From Pachysolen tannophilus NRRL Y-2460 (taxonomy: Eukaryota > Ascomycota > Pichiomycetes > Alaninales > Pachysolenaceae): a DNA stretch of 64,000 bases. Location of the stretch: assembly GCA_001661245.1 (NCBI GenBank), contig KV454014.1, positions 159,179 to 223,178 of the forward strand, written 5' to 3'. Below are positions 37,757 through 47,521 of the stretch, piece after piece. Position numbers and translations under genes: made by a program. The stretch's first letter is position 1; every line of letters begins with the position of its first letter. Under the pieces are notes generated by a model, which was given only the letters and a program-made list of their open reading frames with translations, did not search any database and had not been told where the DNA came from.

Positions 37757-39730
37757 TTATTTTGCATTCTTTTTGGCATCTCTGCTTCTTACACCAGCTT
37801 TCTCAATAACTTTTAAAGTTTTATCTTTTAACTCTTCTTGTGCTTTTTCTATTAAATTAATATCCTCGAAACTTTCATCATTTCTAGCATCTGAGATCAA
37901 TTTTTTCAAATCTTGGATATGCAGTAGTAAACCTTCTTTCTCTTCTTTAGTGACGAAAACTCCCCATTGGTTCAAGGCTTGTTCTGTATCAAAACAAATC
38001 AATTCCAAATTGTTTAATTTTGTAAAAACATTTCTCCTTGCTTGATCTTTTGTACTATTTAATTTAGACTCATTAACCATCTTTTTAACTTCATCCTCAG
38101 TAAGGCCAGTGGAACCGGAAACAGTAATGGAACTTTCTTTACCACTAGTTTGATCCCTGGCACTTACTTTGATGATACCATCAGCATCAATTTCAAAAGA
38201 AACTTCTATTTTTGGAGCACCTTTTGGCATTGGTGGTATATCTGATAATTTAAATTCTCCAATCAATTTATTGTCCTGTACCAAGCTTCTTTCTCCTTGA
38301 TAAACATTAACATTGATTGCATTTTGCCCATCAACAGCAGTTGAGTATAATTGTTTAACTTTACATGGAACTGTAGTATTTCTTGGAATTAAAGGAGAGA
38401 ATATACCACCAAAAGTTTCAATACCTAAAGTTAGAGGTGTTACATCTAATAATAAGACATTTTTCACTTCTCCAACTAATACTGCACCTTGAATTGCAGC
38501 TCCCAATGCAACTGCTTCATCTGGATTAACTGAAGTGTTTGGTTTTTTACCAAAGAAATTTTCAACAGTTTTTATAATTTTTGGCATTCTTGTCATACCA
38601 CCAACCAAGATTACATCATCAATATCTTGTTTAGTCAAATCTGCATCTTTTAATGCTTTTCTAACAGGATCAATTGTTCTTTTAATCAATGGCAAACTCA
38701 TTTCATCCAATTGATCTTCAGTCAATTCCAATGCAAGACTTTCAGTTTTTGTTAAGAATGGTAATTCAATTCTTGTCTTTTTCACATGAGTCAAATCAAT
38801 TTTTGCCTTTTCAGCAGCTTGTCTTACTCTTTGTATAGCCAATCTATCATTTTTTAAATCAATTCCTGTTTTATTTTTAAAAATTTCTAAAATATGATTT
38901 GATACCAAATTATCAAAATCTTCACCACCTAAATGAGTATCACCATTTGTTGATCTAACTTGGAAAACACCATCTTCAATATCCAATATAGAAATATCAA
39001 AAGTACCACCTCCAAGATCATAAACTGCAACTATACCTTCATTTTTCTTATCTAAACCATAAGCCAATGACGCTGCTGTAGGTTCATTTATAACTCTTAA
39101 AACGTTAAGGCCAACAATTTCTCCAGCTGTCTTAGTTGCTTGTCTTTGAGAATCATTAAAATATGCTGGCACAGTAACAACAGCATTTGTAATATCTCGA
39201 TCCAAATATTTGGTTGCTATTAATTTCATTTCTTTTAATACAAGTCCACCAATTTCTGAAGGTGAATGAGTAGTACCAAATGAAGTTTGTAACCATGCAT
39301 CTCCATTATCATGTTCCACTATCTTATAAGGTACAGTAGACAAATCTTTTTGCACTTCATCATCAGAAAATTTCCTACCAATTAATCTTTTAGTTGCGTA
39401 AAAAGTATTTTCATGATTTATCACTGCTTGCCTCTTTGCAGGATTACCAACCAAAATATTATTTAAATTTTTCTCTTTAGTGAAAGCAACTATTGAAGGA
39501 GTTGTTCTAGCTCCTTCAGAATTTTCAATAATTCTTGGAATTTTACCTTCCATAATAGCAACAGCAGAATTTGTAGTTCCTAAATCAATTCCAATAACAA
39601 CTTCATTTTTCAGTTGAGATGATGATTGAAACCTTTGAAAATTTGTAAATTTTGTGAAAATACCATTTTTCACTGCTAACCTCTTACTCGAGCATAATGA
39701 CAATCTCATAAAATTTTTTGAACCTAACAT
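37757..39730 (-). CDS. SSQ1: Mitochondrial Hsp70, Ssq1-type (iron-sulfur cluster chaperone)
   Basis: Matrix Hsp70 of 657 residues. A presequence of about 35-40 residues (MLGSKNFMRLSLCSSKRLA) precedes the ATPase domain with VIGIDLGTTNSAVAIMEG, VYDLGGGTFDISILDIE and VGGMTRMPKI. The substrate-binding domain follows (LDVTPLTLGIETFGG, DADGIIKVSARD). The C-terminal lid is short and ends in KKNAK, without the long Asn-rich tail of the general chaperone Ssc1. The length and tail favour Ssq1, the specialised chaperone that works with Jac1 on Isu1. Ssc1 remains possible. The open frame begins four codons earlier at a TTG; the ATG was chosen. Confidence 0.82.
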   Translation of the reverse strand: MLGSKNFMRLSLCSSKRLAVKNGIFTKFTNFQRFQSSSQLKNEVVIGIDLGTTNSAVAIMEGKIPRIIENSEGARTTPSIVAFTKEKNLNNILVGNPAKRQAVINHENTFYATKRLIGRKFSDDEVQKDLSTVPYKIVEHDNGDAWLQTSFGTTHSPSEIGGLVLKEMKLIATKYLDRDITNAVVTVPAYFNDSQRQATKTAGEIVGLNVLRVINEPTAASLAYGLDKKNEGIVAVYDLGGGTFDISILDIEDGVFQVRSTNGDTHLGGEDFDNLVSNHILEIFKNKTGIDLKNDRLAIQRVRQAAEKAKIDLTHVKKTRIELPFLTKTESLALELTEDQLDEMSLPLIKRTIDPVRKALKDADLTKQDIDDVILVGGMTRMPKIIKTVENFFGKKPNTSVNPDEAVALGAAIQGAVLVGEVKNVLLLDVTPLTLGIETFGGIFSPLIPRNTTVPCKVKQLYSTAVDGQNAINVNVYQGERSLVQDNKLIGEFKLSDIPPMPKGAPKIEVSFEIDADGIIKVSARDQTSGKESSITVSGSTGLTEDEVKKMVNESKLNSTKDQARRNVFTKLNNLELICFDTEQALNQWGVFVTKEEKEGLLLHIQDLKKLISDARNDESFEDINLIEKAQEELKDKTLKVIEKAGVRSRDAKKNAK

Positions 39731-41664
39731 TTCCCAATTCAATTCAAATTTAATTTAACTTAAACCAAGAAAAAAAAATGATAAATCTACTTCTTCATAA
39801 GACCTTTATTAATAATCTATATCTTAACTAATCATAGTTGTGATCTTGCCAATATATATCTATCTATCTTCTTTTGCTCTTTGGAAAACTCGTACATACA
39901 AAATCCCAAAAAGGAAATTTTTCAGTTTTAGGAAATTTTTAAAAAGTCAGACTTCTGTATTAGGAAATTAGTTCATGCGCTATAGAAAATTACTTTATGT
40001 GGTTCTTTAGCTTCCTCATTTGGTAATTCCGGCGAATACTTCCGAACCATAAAATGAGTTTATAGAGAAAGAAATAGAAAACAAGAAAGAAATAGAGAAA
40101 TAGTTATTTGAAATAGTAGATTAGATTTAGGGTTTAGTAGTTGGAAAAAGTAAATTGTTAATTGTTAGTTTTAACAGTTTGACGGTTGATTTTGTCTTTG
40201 ATTTTAGGTTTTTGAAACGTTTTTCGGTTTAATAAATCAAAAGCCTGCATGCAATTCTTTAAAATCAGAAGATGAAGAAGAAGCGCTTGCATCTGCAAAA
40301 GCGTTTAGGAAAAAAAAAAAATGGAAATAATCAGACAATAGATTGATGTAGAAAGTCACCTTTTTTCTTTTAAATATTTTTTTTTACCCAATATGTAAGA
40401 GAACTGAATAAAATATTTTATTTTTCAGCAGGTGATACTCTATATTTATCCGAAACATAAAACTGTAGGCACATATACAGATAGTAATAGCCTTCTTTAA
40501 AAAATATTTCTGCTTTATTTACATGTTTTAGCAGCATTCCACTAATAAATGGCCATCTTCTCTAATAATAGATAGTAGTAATACAATTTAACAGTTAATT
40601 GTTTGGATGTATTTGATTATTTTTCAAATCTTGAATTTTGAATTTTTCCGTGAAAAATGCATGACACTATTTTTTTTTCCATTTTTTTTTTTTTTCTTTT
40701 GGGCAGTTTCTATCGGAAAACCTATTTACGATGACGATCCTATGTAGAACATAACAAACACACATATACTATTGAAAATGAACATTTTTTTTTCTTTATT
40801 TTGTTTTTGATCTTTTAGCTTTTTCTAAATCAAACGATTCCAAGCCAATATTTATCCGGATAGTCTTGGATTACAATTATAATAGGTTTGTATTATAAGT
40901 TATAGTACAGTTTGTTGTATATTTTGGTTAGTAGTTAAGCCGTATTCTAGTGGTATGAATGTATGTAGGATATCGGATATAACACATTAATAGTACCAGG
41001 TACTAGGTAAAAAAAGATAATCATTTTTTTTTTAAAGTTTACAACTAATATACAATATAACCAATTTATTTTTTTTTTCCTTTTCGTACTATATTCTTCT
41101 TACTTAGTATTATTGATCGGATTTTTAAGTAGCAATAAAACCCACGGTATTATATATATGTTTATAATTGTTGTTTTAGGCCAACTTAATTTTTAGCTTC
41201 TCCTCTTCTATTTCATCATCTCCTCAATTGTATTGCTCTTTATTTCGGCTTATGGCCCGTGAAAAAAGAGAAAGAAAAGAAAGAAAAAAAAAAAAAAAAA
41301 AAGTCGTCTCATGCATTAAATGGCGTGCATTTTTCGAAATACAATAATAAATTAATTTATCCGAATGCTTCTTTCATGAATAGTACCGTGTGTTTTTTTT
41401 ATTATTATTATTTTTTTGTTTCTTTTTGACCTCCTCCCCTTAGGAAAAAAAAAAATCTTCCAATCTGAAATTTTTTGAACTCAGCATCTAGGGTTGGTTG
41501 TATTATGTATTTACATATATATATAAAGAGATGTATTTCCTTTTAATTCTTTACAAGTTTTCTTAATATATGTACCTGTAAATCTTTTTTTTTGAGAATT
41601 AAAATAATTCAAGTTTTTCAATAATACTTTTTAAAGTACTATACATATTACATAAAGCGGTATA
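39731..41664. other. Long divergent promoter region of SSQ1 and TYE7
   Basis: No gene is seen in 1.9 kb. AT-rich with many T-runs. A Tbf1-like TTAGGGTTT lies at 40127-40135. Several GCATGC/ATGCAT-type motifs occur (about 40246, 40656, 41309), as do recurrent ATCCG(A/G) hexamers. The length is typical of a promoter for a regulated transcription factor such as TYE7. Confidence 0.5.
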
Positions 41665-42666
41665 ATGAACTCAGTGGCAAACGGTAATAGTTTTAAAGAT
41701 CAACAGTTTGACTGGTCCACTATATATGATGTTTTCATTAACGGTGGCCAGCAGAACCAACAAAGTCAAAGCCAACAAAGTCAAAGCCAACAAAGTCAGA
41801 GACAAAACCTTGCGTCATCGCCATCACATCACCAGCAGTTACAGTTACAACAGCTTTTAAAACTGAAACTTGAACAACAACAACAACAACAACAACAGCA
41901 GCAGCAACAGCAGCAACAATGTTTCTCACCAAGGGGACCAGAATCTCCATTATCAACTGTGGTAGAAGAAGTATGGTTGGATAGTTTGTTGAATACAGAA
42001 CCAATTTCTTTAGTTCAAACAAGCTCTTCTGGAGATTGTGGTGATAGTCTTTTCAGTAATTCCAATCTCAATTCTAGATTACAATCTGCTCAGACTTCAT
42101 TTTCAAATACTCCGGTTTTAAAATCAGAAATAAGAAACGATGAAATTCCAAGATTACCATTATCAAATGTAGAATCTCCAATTTCTAGAAATAGTTCAAT
42201 GGATTCAATGTTTAGAGATATTTTTTCAGATACAGCTGAAGAAGAAAATAACATTCAAGAACAACAAAATGACTTGAAACAAAATCAATCCATGAATAAT
42301 AATAACACCAAATCATCAGAAGAAGGAACAAAAAGAAAAAGAACCCCAAGAAAAAGATTAACTGTACATCAAAAAGAAGCTCATAATAAAATTGAAAAAA
42401 GATATAGAATTAATATCAATGCTAAAATTGCAGGTTTACAAAAAATCATTCCATGGGTTTCAAATGAAAAAACTGCTTTTGAAATTGGTGATCTTGAAAA
42501 TGATAAAGATATCAAAACAGAGAGATCAATTCCAAGATTAAATAAAAGTATAATCTTAGATAAAGCTACCGCCTATATCTTGCATTTAAGGGAAAAGGAA
42601 ATAAAGATGGCACAAGAAAATGAAAGATTAAGAGAAGAAATAAGAATTCTTCGCAACGGAGCTTGA
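41665..42666 (+). CDS. TYE7: bHLH transcription factor Tye7-like (glycolysis regulator)
   Basis: A 333-residue protein with a C-terminal basic helix-loop-helix. The basic region is KRKRTPRKRLTVHQKEAHNKIEKRYRIN, shown here in part as AHNKIEKRYRIN (from Ala239). It has the SREBP-type tyrosine at residue 247 and E-box-reading Glu244. Helix 1 contains AKIAGLQKIIPWV, followed by a loop of about 30 residues and helix 2 NKSIILDKATAYILHLREKE, then a short leucine-zipper-like tail. The block IAGLQKIIPWVSNEKTAFE closely resembles yeast Tye7, an activator of glycolytic genes through E-boxes. A poly-Gln run (about 72-86) and Ser/Gln-rich N-terminus look like activation regions. Confidence 0.85.
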   Translation: MNSVANGNSFKDQQFDWSTIYDVFINGGQQNQQSQSQQSQSQQSQRQNLASSPSHHQQLQLQQLLKLKLEQQQQQQQQQQQQQQQCFSPRGPESPLSTVVEEVWLDSLLNTEPISLVQTSSSGDCGDSLFSNSNLNSRLQSAQTSFSNTPVLKSEIRNDEIPRLPLSNVESPISRNSSMDSMFRDIFSDTAEEENNIQEQQNDLKQNQSMNNNNTKSSEEGTKRKRTPRKRLTVHQKEAHNKIEKRYRININAKIAGLQKIIPWVSNEKTAFEIGDLENDKDIKTERSIPRLNKSIILDKATAYILHLREKEIKMAQENERLREEIRILRNGA

Positions 42667-43512
42667 ACTACAGAATTAATAATAATAATAATAATAAAAA
42701 AAAAAAGTATATTTATTTTAACGAGTCTTTCTTTTATGACATACAAACGATTTTTAACTCTTATTTTTTTTTTTCTTCTTTTAAAGTATTTTGTTATGGG
42801 ATAACTACATACATACATATATATATATATTACTAATTTTTTTTTGTATATTATTGAATTTTTTTTTTCTACTTATGATGAAAGTTTGATATTATAATGA
42901 TTTTACGTTGTTTTTTTACTTTTTTTTCTTTGCCTTTTCGTTTCGTTTGTGGATACATTTATAAATACAAAATTATTGATTAAAATTATTAAACTATTAA
43001 ATTTTGTAATTAAAATTGTTTATGGACCATTATTGACCATTAACCGCTTATCGGTATTGCGTCGAAAAGAAGTAATGCATACGTAGATCACGCTTTTCCT
43101 AAAGAGGAATATGCATGTATCTTAACTAATAGTCTATTATTTTCTATTTTATTTTATTTTATTTTGTATTATTTTATTGTAGTGTACAAGGATCCCAATT
43201 TCTCAATTGAGCTACTTTCTATAAAAGTTTGGTATTAAAGATTTCAATGCCAAAGCTAAAGGAAGAAAGGAAGTGTACTTATTTTACTTTACTTTAATTT
43301 ACATTTTTATTGTTTTTTCAATTAAAGTTAACAAAAAAAAAAAGCTAATTTAAACTTTTTTCATATTTATGTCCAGGACCAATAGATAAAGTGGGATTTT
43401 GTTTGTTAGTATTATAATTTATATTCCCCGCTGAAAATAATATTTTTTCGATTTCGCTCACTGTCTTTTGTGCAGATTGTTGGAAAATTTCATAAAAAAT
43501 ATAACCCACACT

Positions 43513-43524
43513 CGGTTGAAAGGA
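43513..43524 (+). promoter_or_regulatory. CSRE (Cat8/Sip4-type) element upstream of JEN1
   Basis: CGGTTGAAAGGA matches the carbon-source-responsive element consensus CGGNBNVMHGGA at every position. It is 341 bp before the JEN1 start codon. Jen1 genes are known targets of Cat8-type activators when glucose is absent. Use in this species is inferred. Confidence 0.55.
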
Positions 43525-43589
43525 GGGGAAGAAATTATTTCTTCTTGCTTACATATATATAAATACATATTTATTATAAAAATCTTGCA

Positions 43590-43619
43590 GATGAGGACAG
43601 CAGCAAAGCTGCTGTCATC
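43590..43619. promoter_or_regulatory. GC-rich hairpin upstream of JEN1
   Basis: GACAGCAGC and GCTGCTGTC pair over 9 bp around an AAA loop, and GAT/ATC extend the stem after a 3-base bulge. It stands out in AT-rich sequence, 245 bp before the start codon. It could be in the promoter or a long leader. Confidence 0.5.
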
Positions 43620-43703
43620 TACTAGATGCTATTAATGGGTTGTATTTTATTTTATTTTTTTTATTTTTTTGTCCATGCCGACTGAATCTTTACTACCCCT
43701 TTA

Positions 43704-43714
43704 CCCCAGAAATA
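43704..43714 (-). promoter_or_regulatory. Mig1-type glucose-repression site upstream of JEN1
   Basis: On the minus strand TATTTCTGGGG fits the Mig1 consensus of an AT-rich box followed by SYGGGG, 150 bp before JEN1. JEN1 is classically glucose-repressed through Mig1. The assignment is by motif only. Confidence 0.45.
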
Positions 43715-43864
43715 GATTGTCGAAGAATGAAAACAAAAAAAAAATAAAAATCAACGAGAAATAATAAATAATTACTGGATTAAAGAGTATATATATTTCA
43801 TCAACTTTTTCGTTTTAGTTTTTTTTTTTCGCTTTTGTAACATTGTAGTGCGCCTGTAAGTAAA

Positions 43865-45499
43865 ATGGATTCGCAGTATAGTAGAGATTCGCTAGATAAG
43901 ACTCAACAAGTTGATGATGGTTATGAAAATAATCATAATGGTGGTCTAAGTCCACCAGATTTTTCCAGTGTAACGATTAAACATTATCTCAAGACAAGAT
44001 TTACTGAATTAATTCCAACAGTGGAAGAAATTAAATCTAAGAGACATCTTGTTAATCCGTTTCCTCCTTTGAAAAATATGACATGGAAACAATGGAGTTT
44101 TTTCGGAGTTTCATTTTGGAGTTGGACCCTTGATTCTTTTGATTATTTTGCAGTTAGTTTAAATGTTTCAAATTTGAGTAAAACATTTGATGTATCAACT
44201 GCTGATATAACATGGGGTATTACGTTGGTATTAATGTTAAGATCAGTTGGTGCTATAATTTTTGGTGTATTAAGTGATAGATATGGTAGAAAATGGCCTT
44301 TAATAAGTAATTTGATTTTACTTTCAATTTTACAAATTGCTACAGGTTTTGTTAATACTTATAAACAATTTTTAGGTGTTCGATCACTTTTTGGTATAGC
44401 AATGGGTGGATTATATGGTAATGTTGCTGCAACTGCATTAGAAGATGCTCCTTCAGATGCTAGAGGTATTTTATCTGGTTTACTACAAGAAGGTTATGCT
44501 TTTGGTTATTTATTAGCAGTAGTTTTCCAAAGAGCTTTAGCTGATACAACTTCAAAAGGATGGAGATCAATGTTTTGGTTTAGTGCAGGTGTGACTTTAA
44601 TTTTTATTGTTTGGAGAATGCTATTACCAGAAACTAATACTTATAAAAGACAAAAAGCTCTTTCTGAAAAATCTGGTTCTGCTTCAAAAATATTTATTCA
44701 ACAAGCAAAATCATCTATAAAAATTTATTGGCTTATTTGTATTTACCTTGTTATACTAATGGCAGGTTTTAATTTCATGAGTCATGGTTCACAAGATTTA
44801 TATCCAACTTTACTAGATGTTCAATTAGGTTTTAGTACAGATGCTTCAACAGTGACAAATTCTGTAGCAAATTTAGGTGCTTTTACAGGTGGTATCTTTA
44901 TTGGTTATATTAGTGAATTCATTGGTAGAAGATTATCTATAATCATATGTTGTATTCTTGGAGGTGCAATGATTTATCCATGGCTGTTTTTAACAGGTTC
45001 AGGCATTAATGCAGGATGTTTTTTCTTACAATTTATGGTTCAAGGAGCATGGGGTGTTATTCCAATTCATTTAAGTGAATTGGCACCTCTGCATTTTAGA
45101 TCATTTATAGTAGGTACTAGTTACCAATTAGGTAACCTATGTAGTTCAGCAAGTTCTACCATAGAAGCAACAATTGGTGAAAGATTTCCATTATATGATT
45201 CAAATGGTAACAAAGAAAATGGTGTTTATAACTATGCAAAAGTAATGTCTATATTTATGGGATGTGTTTTCGCATTTGTATTATTAGTTGCTTTATTTGG
45301 ACCTGAAAATAAAGGTGCAAATATTGCTATGGATACTATAATTGATAAAGATTTTAAAAATGATGAAGAAGCACAATTAGATGAAGAAAAAGAACAAACC
45401 GAATATGAAGAATTGGTTTATAATAATGAAGAAGGTGATGAAGTTGATGAATGTGAATCTAATGAATCTCAAGTCGGAAAAGCGGTTCAATTGAATTAA
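43865..45499 (+). CDS. JEN1: Monocarboxylate/proton symporter of the Jen family
   Basis: Plasma-membrane MFS transporter of 544 residues with about twelve membrane segments between residues 80 and 490. Jen proteins import lactate, pyruvate, acetate or dicarboxylates with protons. The family signature NXX(S/T)HX(S/T)QDXXXT is present as NFMSHGSQDLYPT from Asn303. Other typical blocks are SDRYGRKWPL, GAWGVIPIHLSEL and YQLGNLCSSASSTIEA. The cytosolic C-terminus is acidic. A CTG codon (residue 409, in ELAP-x-HFRSF) occupies a small/polar position in relatives. Whether it is the Jen1 (mono-) or Jen2 (dicarboxylate) type cannot be told by eye. Confidence 0.9.
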   Translation: MDSQYSRDSLDKTQQVDDGYENNHNGGLSPPDFSSVTIKHYLKTRFTELIPTVEEIKSKRHLVNPFPPLKNMTWKQWSFFGVSFWSWTLDSFDYFAVSLNVSNLSKTFDVSTADITWGITLVLMLRSVGAIIFGVLSDRYGRKWPLISNLILLSILQIATGFVNTYKQFLGVRSLFGIAMGGLYGNVAATALEDAPSDARGILSGLLQEGYAFGYLLAVVFQRALADTTSKGWRSMFWFSAGVTLIFIVWRMLLPETNTYKRQKALSEKSGSASKIFIQQAKSSIKIYWLICIYLVILMAGFNFMSHGSQDLYPTLLDVQLGFSTDASTVTNSVANLGAFTGGIFIGYISEFIGRRLSIIICCILGGAMIYPWLFLTGSGINAGCFFLQFMVQGAWGVIPIHLSELAPLHFRSFIVGTSYQLGNLCSSASSTIEATIGERFPLYDSNGNKENGVYNYAKVMSIFMGCVFAFVLLVALFGPENKGANIAMDTIIDKDFKNDEEAQLDEEKEQTEYEELVYNNEEGDEVDECESNESQVGKAVQLN

Positions 45500-45533
45500 G
45501 AGCTATTTTTTACAACAAGGTTTATCCATATCA

Positions 45534-45550
45534 TATATATATATATATAT
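45534..45550. repeat. (TA)n tract between convergent genes
   Basis: About eight TA units fill half of the 50-bp spacer between JEN1 and the gene on the minus strand. Confidence 0.8.
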
Positions 45551-46373
45551 CATGGAGCTGGAGATGATTTTTCCGAAACTTCAGATTCTGAATCATCATC
45601 TGTAAGTGAACTCATTGAATCATAATTAAGATATTCTTCCAAGGAAAGATGTTGTATCCGATCATCCAGTGGCTGTGAAGTTGTAGTTGAAGAAAATTTT
45701 TTTCTTGTGGTGTTGTCTTAATTTGTTCTTTTTGTTGATATATTGGTTTTTTACAAATTGGCCATCTTTCTAATCCATCATTATTACGGATCCAACTGAA
45801 ATTTTCAAATTTTTCAGTACTATCAGAAGTTATCAGAAGCAATTTTTCAAATTTACGTTCTGATTCCTTTATTAAAGAATCTGAATCTATCTCATCATTA
45901 TTATTGTCGTTACTTTCATTGTCATCCCTCATAATAGGTGACTGATGTTCTATCTTCAAGATATCATCATCATTATCATCTGTAGATTTGATATTTATGA
46001 AATTCAAGATATTATTTACTGGCATTAAAAAATTGGAAATATCTTCATGGTATAATTGATCCTTTTCACAAGGTTCATTTTTAACCAATTCTTGTTCCGA
46101 TTCCGATAATTCTGAATCCAATTTTCTTCTTTTAAAGTTAATTTGTGAGTTAACATTATCTTCATTATCTTGTTGAAATTTTCTTGATAATCCATGCATC
46201 GATTGCAATTTATCCTCTTCGACTATTACATTATTAATATTATTAATACTTTTTAAATCTTTCAAAACAGAGCGATGAGGAACAACAACAACTCTTTCAT
46301 TGGCTGTTGTACTTGACATCTCTTTTGCTCTTTCTGATAAACGGCGAATACGACTAGACTTACGAGTTGACAT
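45550..46373 (-). CDS. Unrecognised Asp/Ser-rich protein, frameshifted near the 3' end
   Basis: I do not recognise this gene. The N-terminus is basic (MSTRKSSRIRRLSERAKEMSS), suggesting nuclear or chromatin contact; the middle is acidic and Asn-rich. A compact conserved-looking stretch (FSWIRNNDGLERWPICKKPI) lies near residue 205. As sequenced, the frame ends at 45612 with an atypical tail (LQLHSHWMIGYNIF). The run of seven T (45697-45703; seven A on the coding strand) is the likely site of a missing base. With one more base the frame continues to a TGA at 45550-45552, giving 274 residues and an acidic tail with HLSLEEYLNYDSMSSL and TDDDSESEVSEKSSPAP. Either an assembly error or, less likely, a -1 shift at A AAA AAU. 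Confidence 0.6.
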
Positions 46374-47521
46374 CGCTCAAAAATTTCACGGTCACTAAAT
46401 AAATTTATACGCCCACAAGTGAAGAAAAAAAAAACTTTCAAGGCCCTTCTTTTTATTGGTAAACAATAAAATAAGAAAATAACCAAAATAAACTTCCTAT
46501 AATATATATAGTTGTTATATAAATATTTTTAAAAACAAAAAAGTTGAACTGTTCATTCTAGTTTTCAATAGCTTTTTATTGAAAAATTTCTTTTTGAAAT
46601 CGTGCGGCTTCCAGTTTAAAAAATTTTTTTTTTTTTTTTTTTTAAACTTTTAATTTTAAATGTGCATGAGATGCCCGTTACCCTACCCAGGTACTAAACA
46701 AAACAATAGAAATAAATAATACCGAGAAGATATTTCTACATTACCATCATCAATTTTCACTAAAAAGTTCTATCCTAGTCAATTGGAGTATAGATATCAT
46801 GAACATTTAAATTTAGCATTAACAGATATTGCAATCAAGAATATTGATTATTCTATAGGTGGCAATAATAATATTGATTTATTGGATAAAAATACTACGA
46901 TTGGCAGAGGTAAAACTACAAACTATACTAATGCTATTAAGAAAAGAGCAACTAATAACGATGTTTATCTCACTGATGTTGCAGATTATAATGAATTTTT
47001 AATTTAGAAAACTATGGAGTATGAAGGATAACCTTTTTTTTTTTAATTTTTTAATTTTTTTCTTTGACATTTTCTTTTTTCATTTCTTGCATTTTCTATT
47101 TAACTATAGTTCATTATTTTGTTTCTATAGAGTTTAAATCGTGGTTATTCCTTGCTTTCTTTTCTTCTTATCGGAATTGTTTGTGTGATTGTTTGTGTGT
47201 GAATTATGTTTTTTTTTTTTTTTGAACTTGATATATATTATTTTAATTTGAGTATAGGTTAGTTAGGTTTTTATCATATATTCTTATTTATTCCAATTAA
47301 GAGTACGTTACTTTTATGAATTTATTGTAAGCTATTTAACTATTATTGAAAATTAATCAAAAATGTAAAAATGAATATGACCTTATATACTTTTTTTTTT
47401 TTTTTAATTTTATCTTTAAATTTAAACTAAAGTAAACTAGAAAGCGAAAGCGAATGACCTAAAACACAACAAAAAAAAACATTAAAAAAAAACCAATAAA
47501 TAAAAAACCCAATTTTTGGTC
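46374..47521. other. Region between the unrecognised gene and HSL7
   Basis: Holds the upstream region of the minus-strand neighbour, a small interrupted reading frame (46660-47007, listed separately) and about 500 bp of T-rich sequence that is the 3' side of HSL7. Confidence 0.5.
46660..47007 (+). pseudogene. Small reading frame interrupted by one in-frame TAA
   Basis: From ATG 46660 the frame reads MCMRCPLPYPGTKQNNRNK, meets TAA at 46717-46719 and then stays open in the same frame for 95 more codons (YREDISTLPSSIFTKK... ending ADYNEFLI). The second part has the balanced composition of a real protein (FYPSQLEYRYHEHLNLAL, AIKKRATNNDVYLTDV) and no ATG that would start it usefully. No intron with normal signals removes the stop. 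It could be a nonsense-mutated small gene, a sequencing error, a readthrough case or chance. I do not recognise the product. Confidence 0.35.

Larger units (their letters stand above)
42667..43864. other. TYE7 3' region and JEN1 promoter
   Basis: No gene is seen. The JEN1-proximal part has a CSRE-type site (43513-43524), a Mig1-type site (43704-43714), a hairpin (43590-43619) and a TATA stretch at about 43787-43796. The TYE7-proximal part is T-rich. Confidence 0.5.

Noticed and set aside
40127-40135. TTAGGGTTT near SSQ1 as a telomeric remnant
   Set aside because: A single unit; at most a Tbf1-type site, not an interstitial telomere.
40440-41360. Recurrent ATCCG(A/G) hexamers in the SSQ1-TYE7 region as a specific regulatory array
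   Set aside because: The same hexamers occur in many other intergenic regions of the window, so there is no clear enrichment.
46691-46726. 36-base intron (GTACTA...CCGAG) that would remove the in-frame TAA of the small frame at 46.7 kb
   Set aside because: Too short for a yeast intron, with no separate branch site and a non-YAG acceptor.
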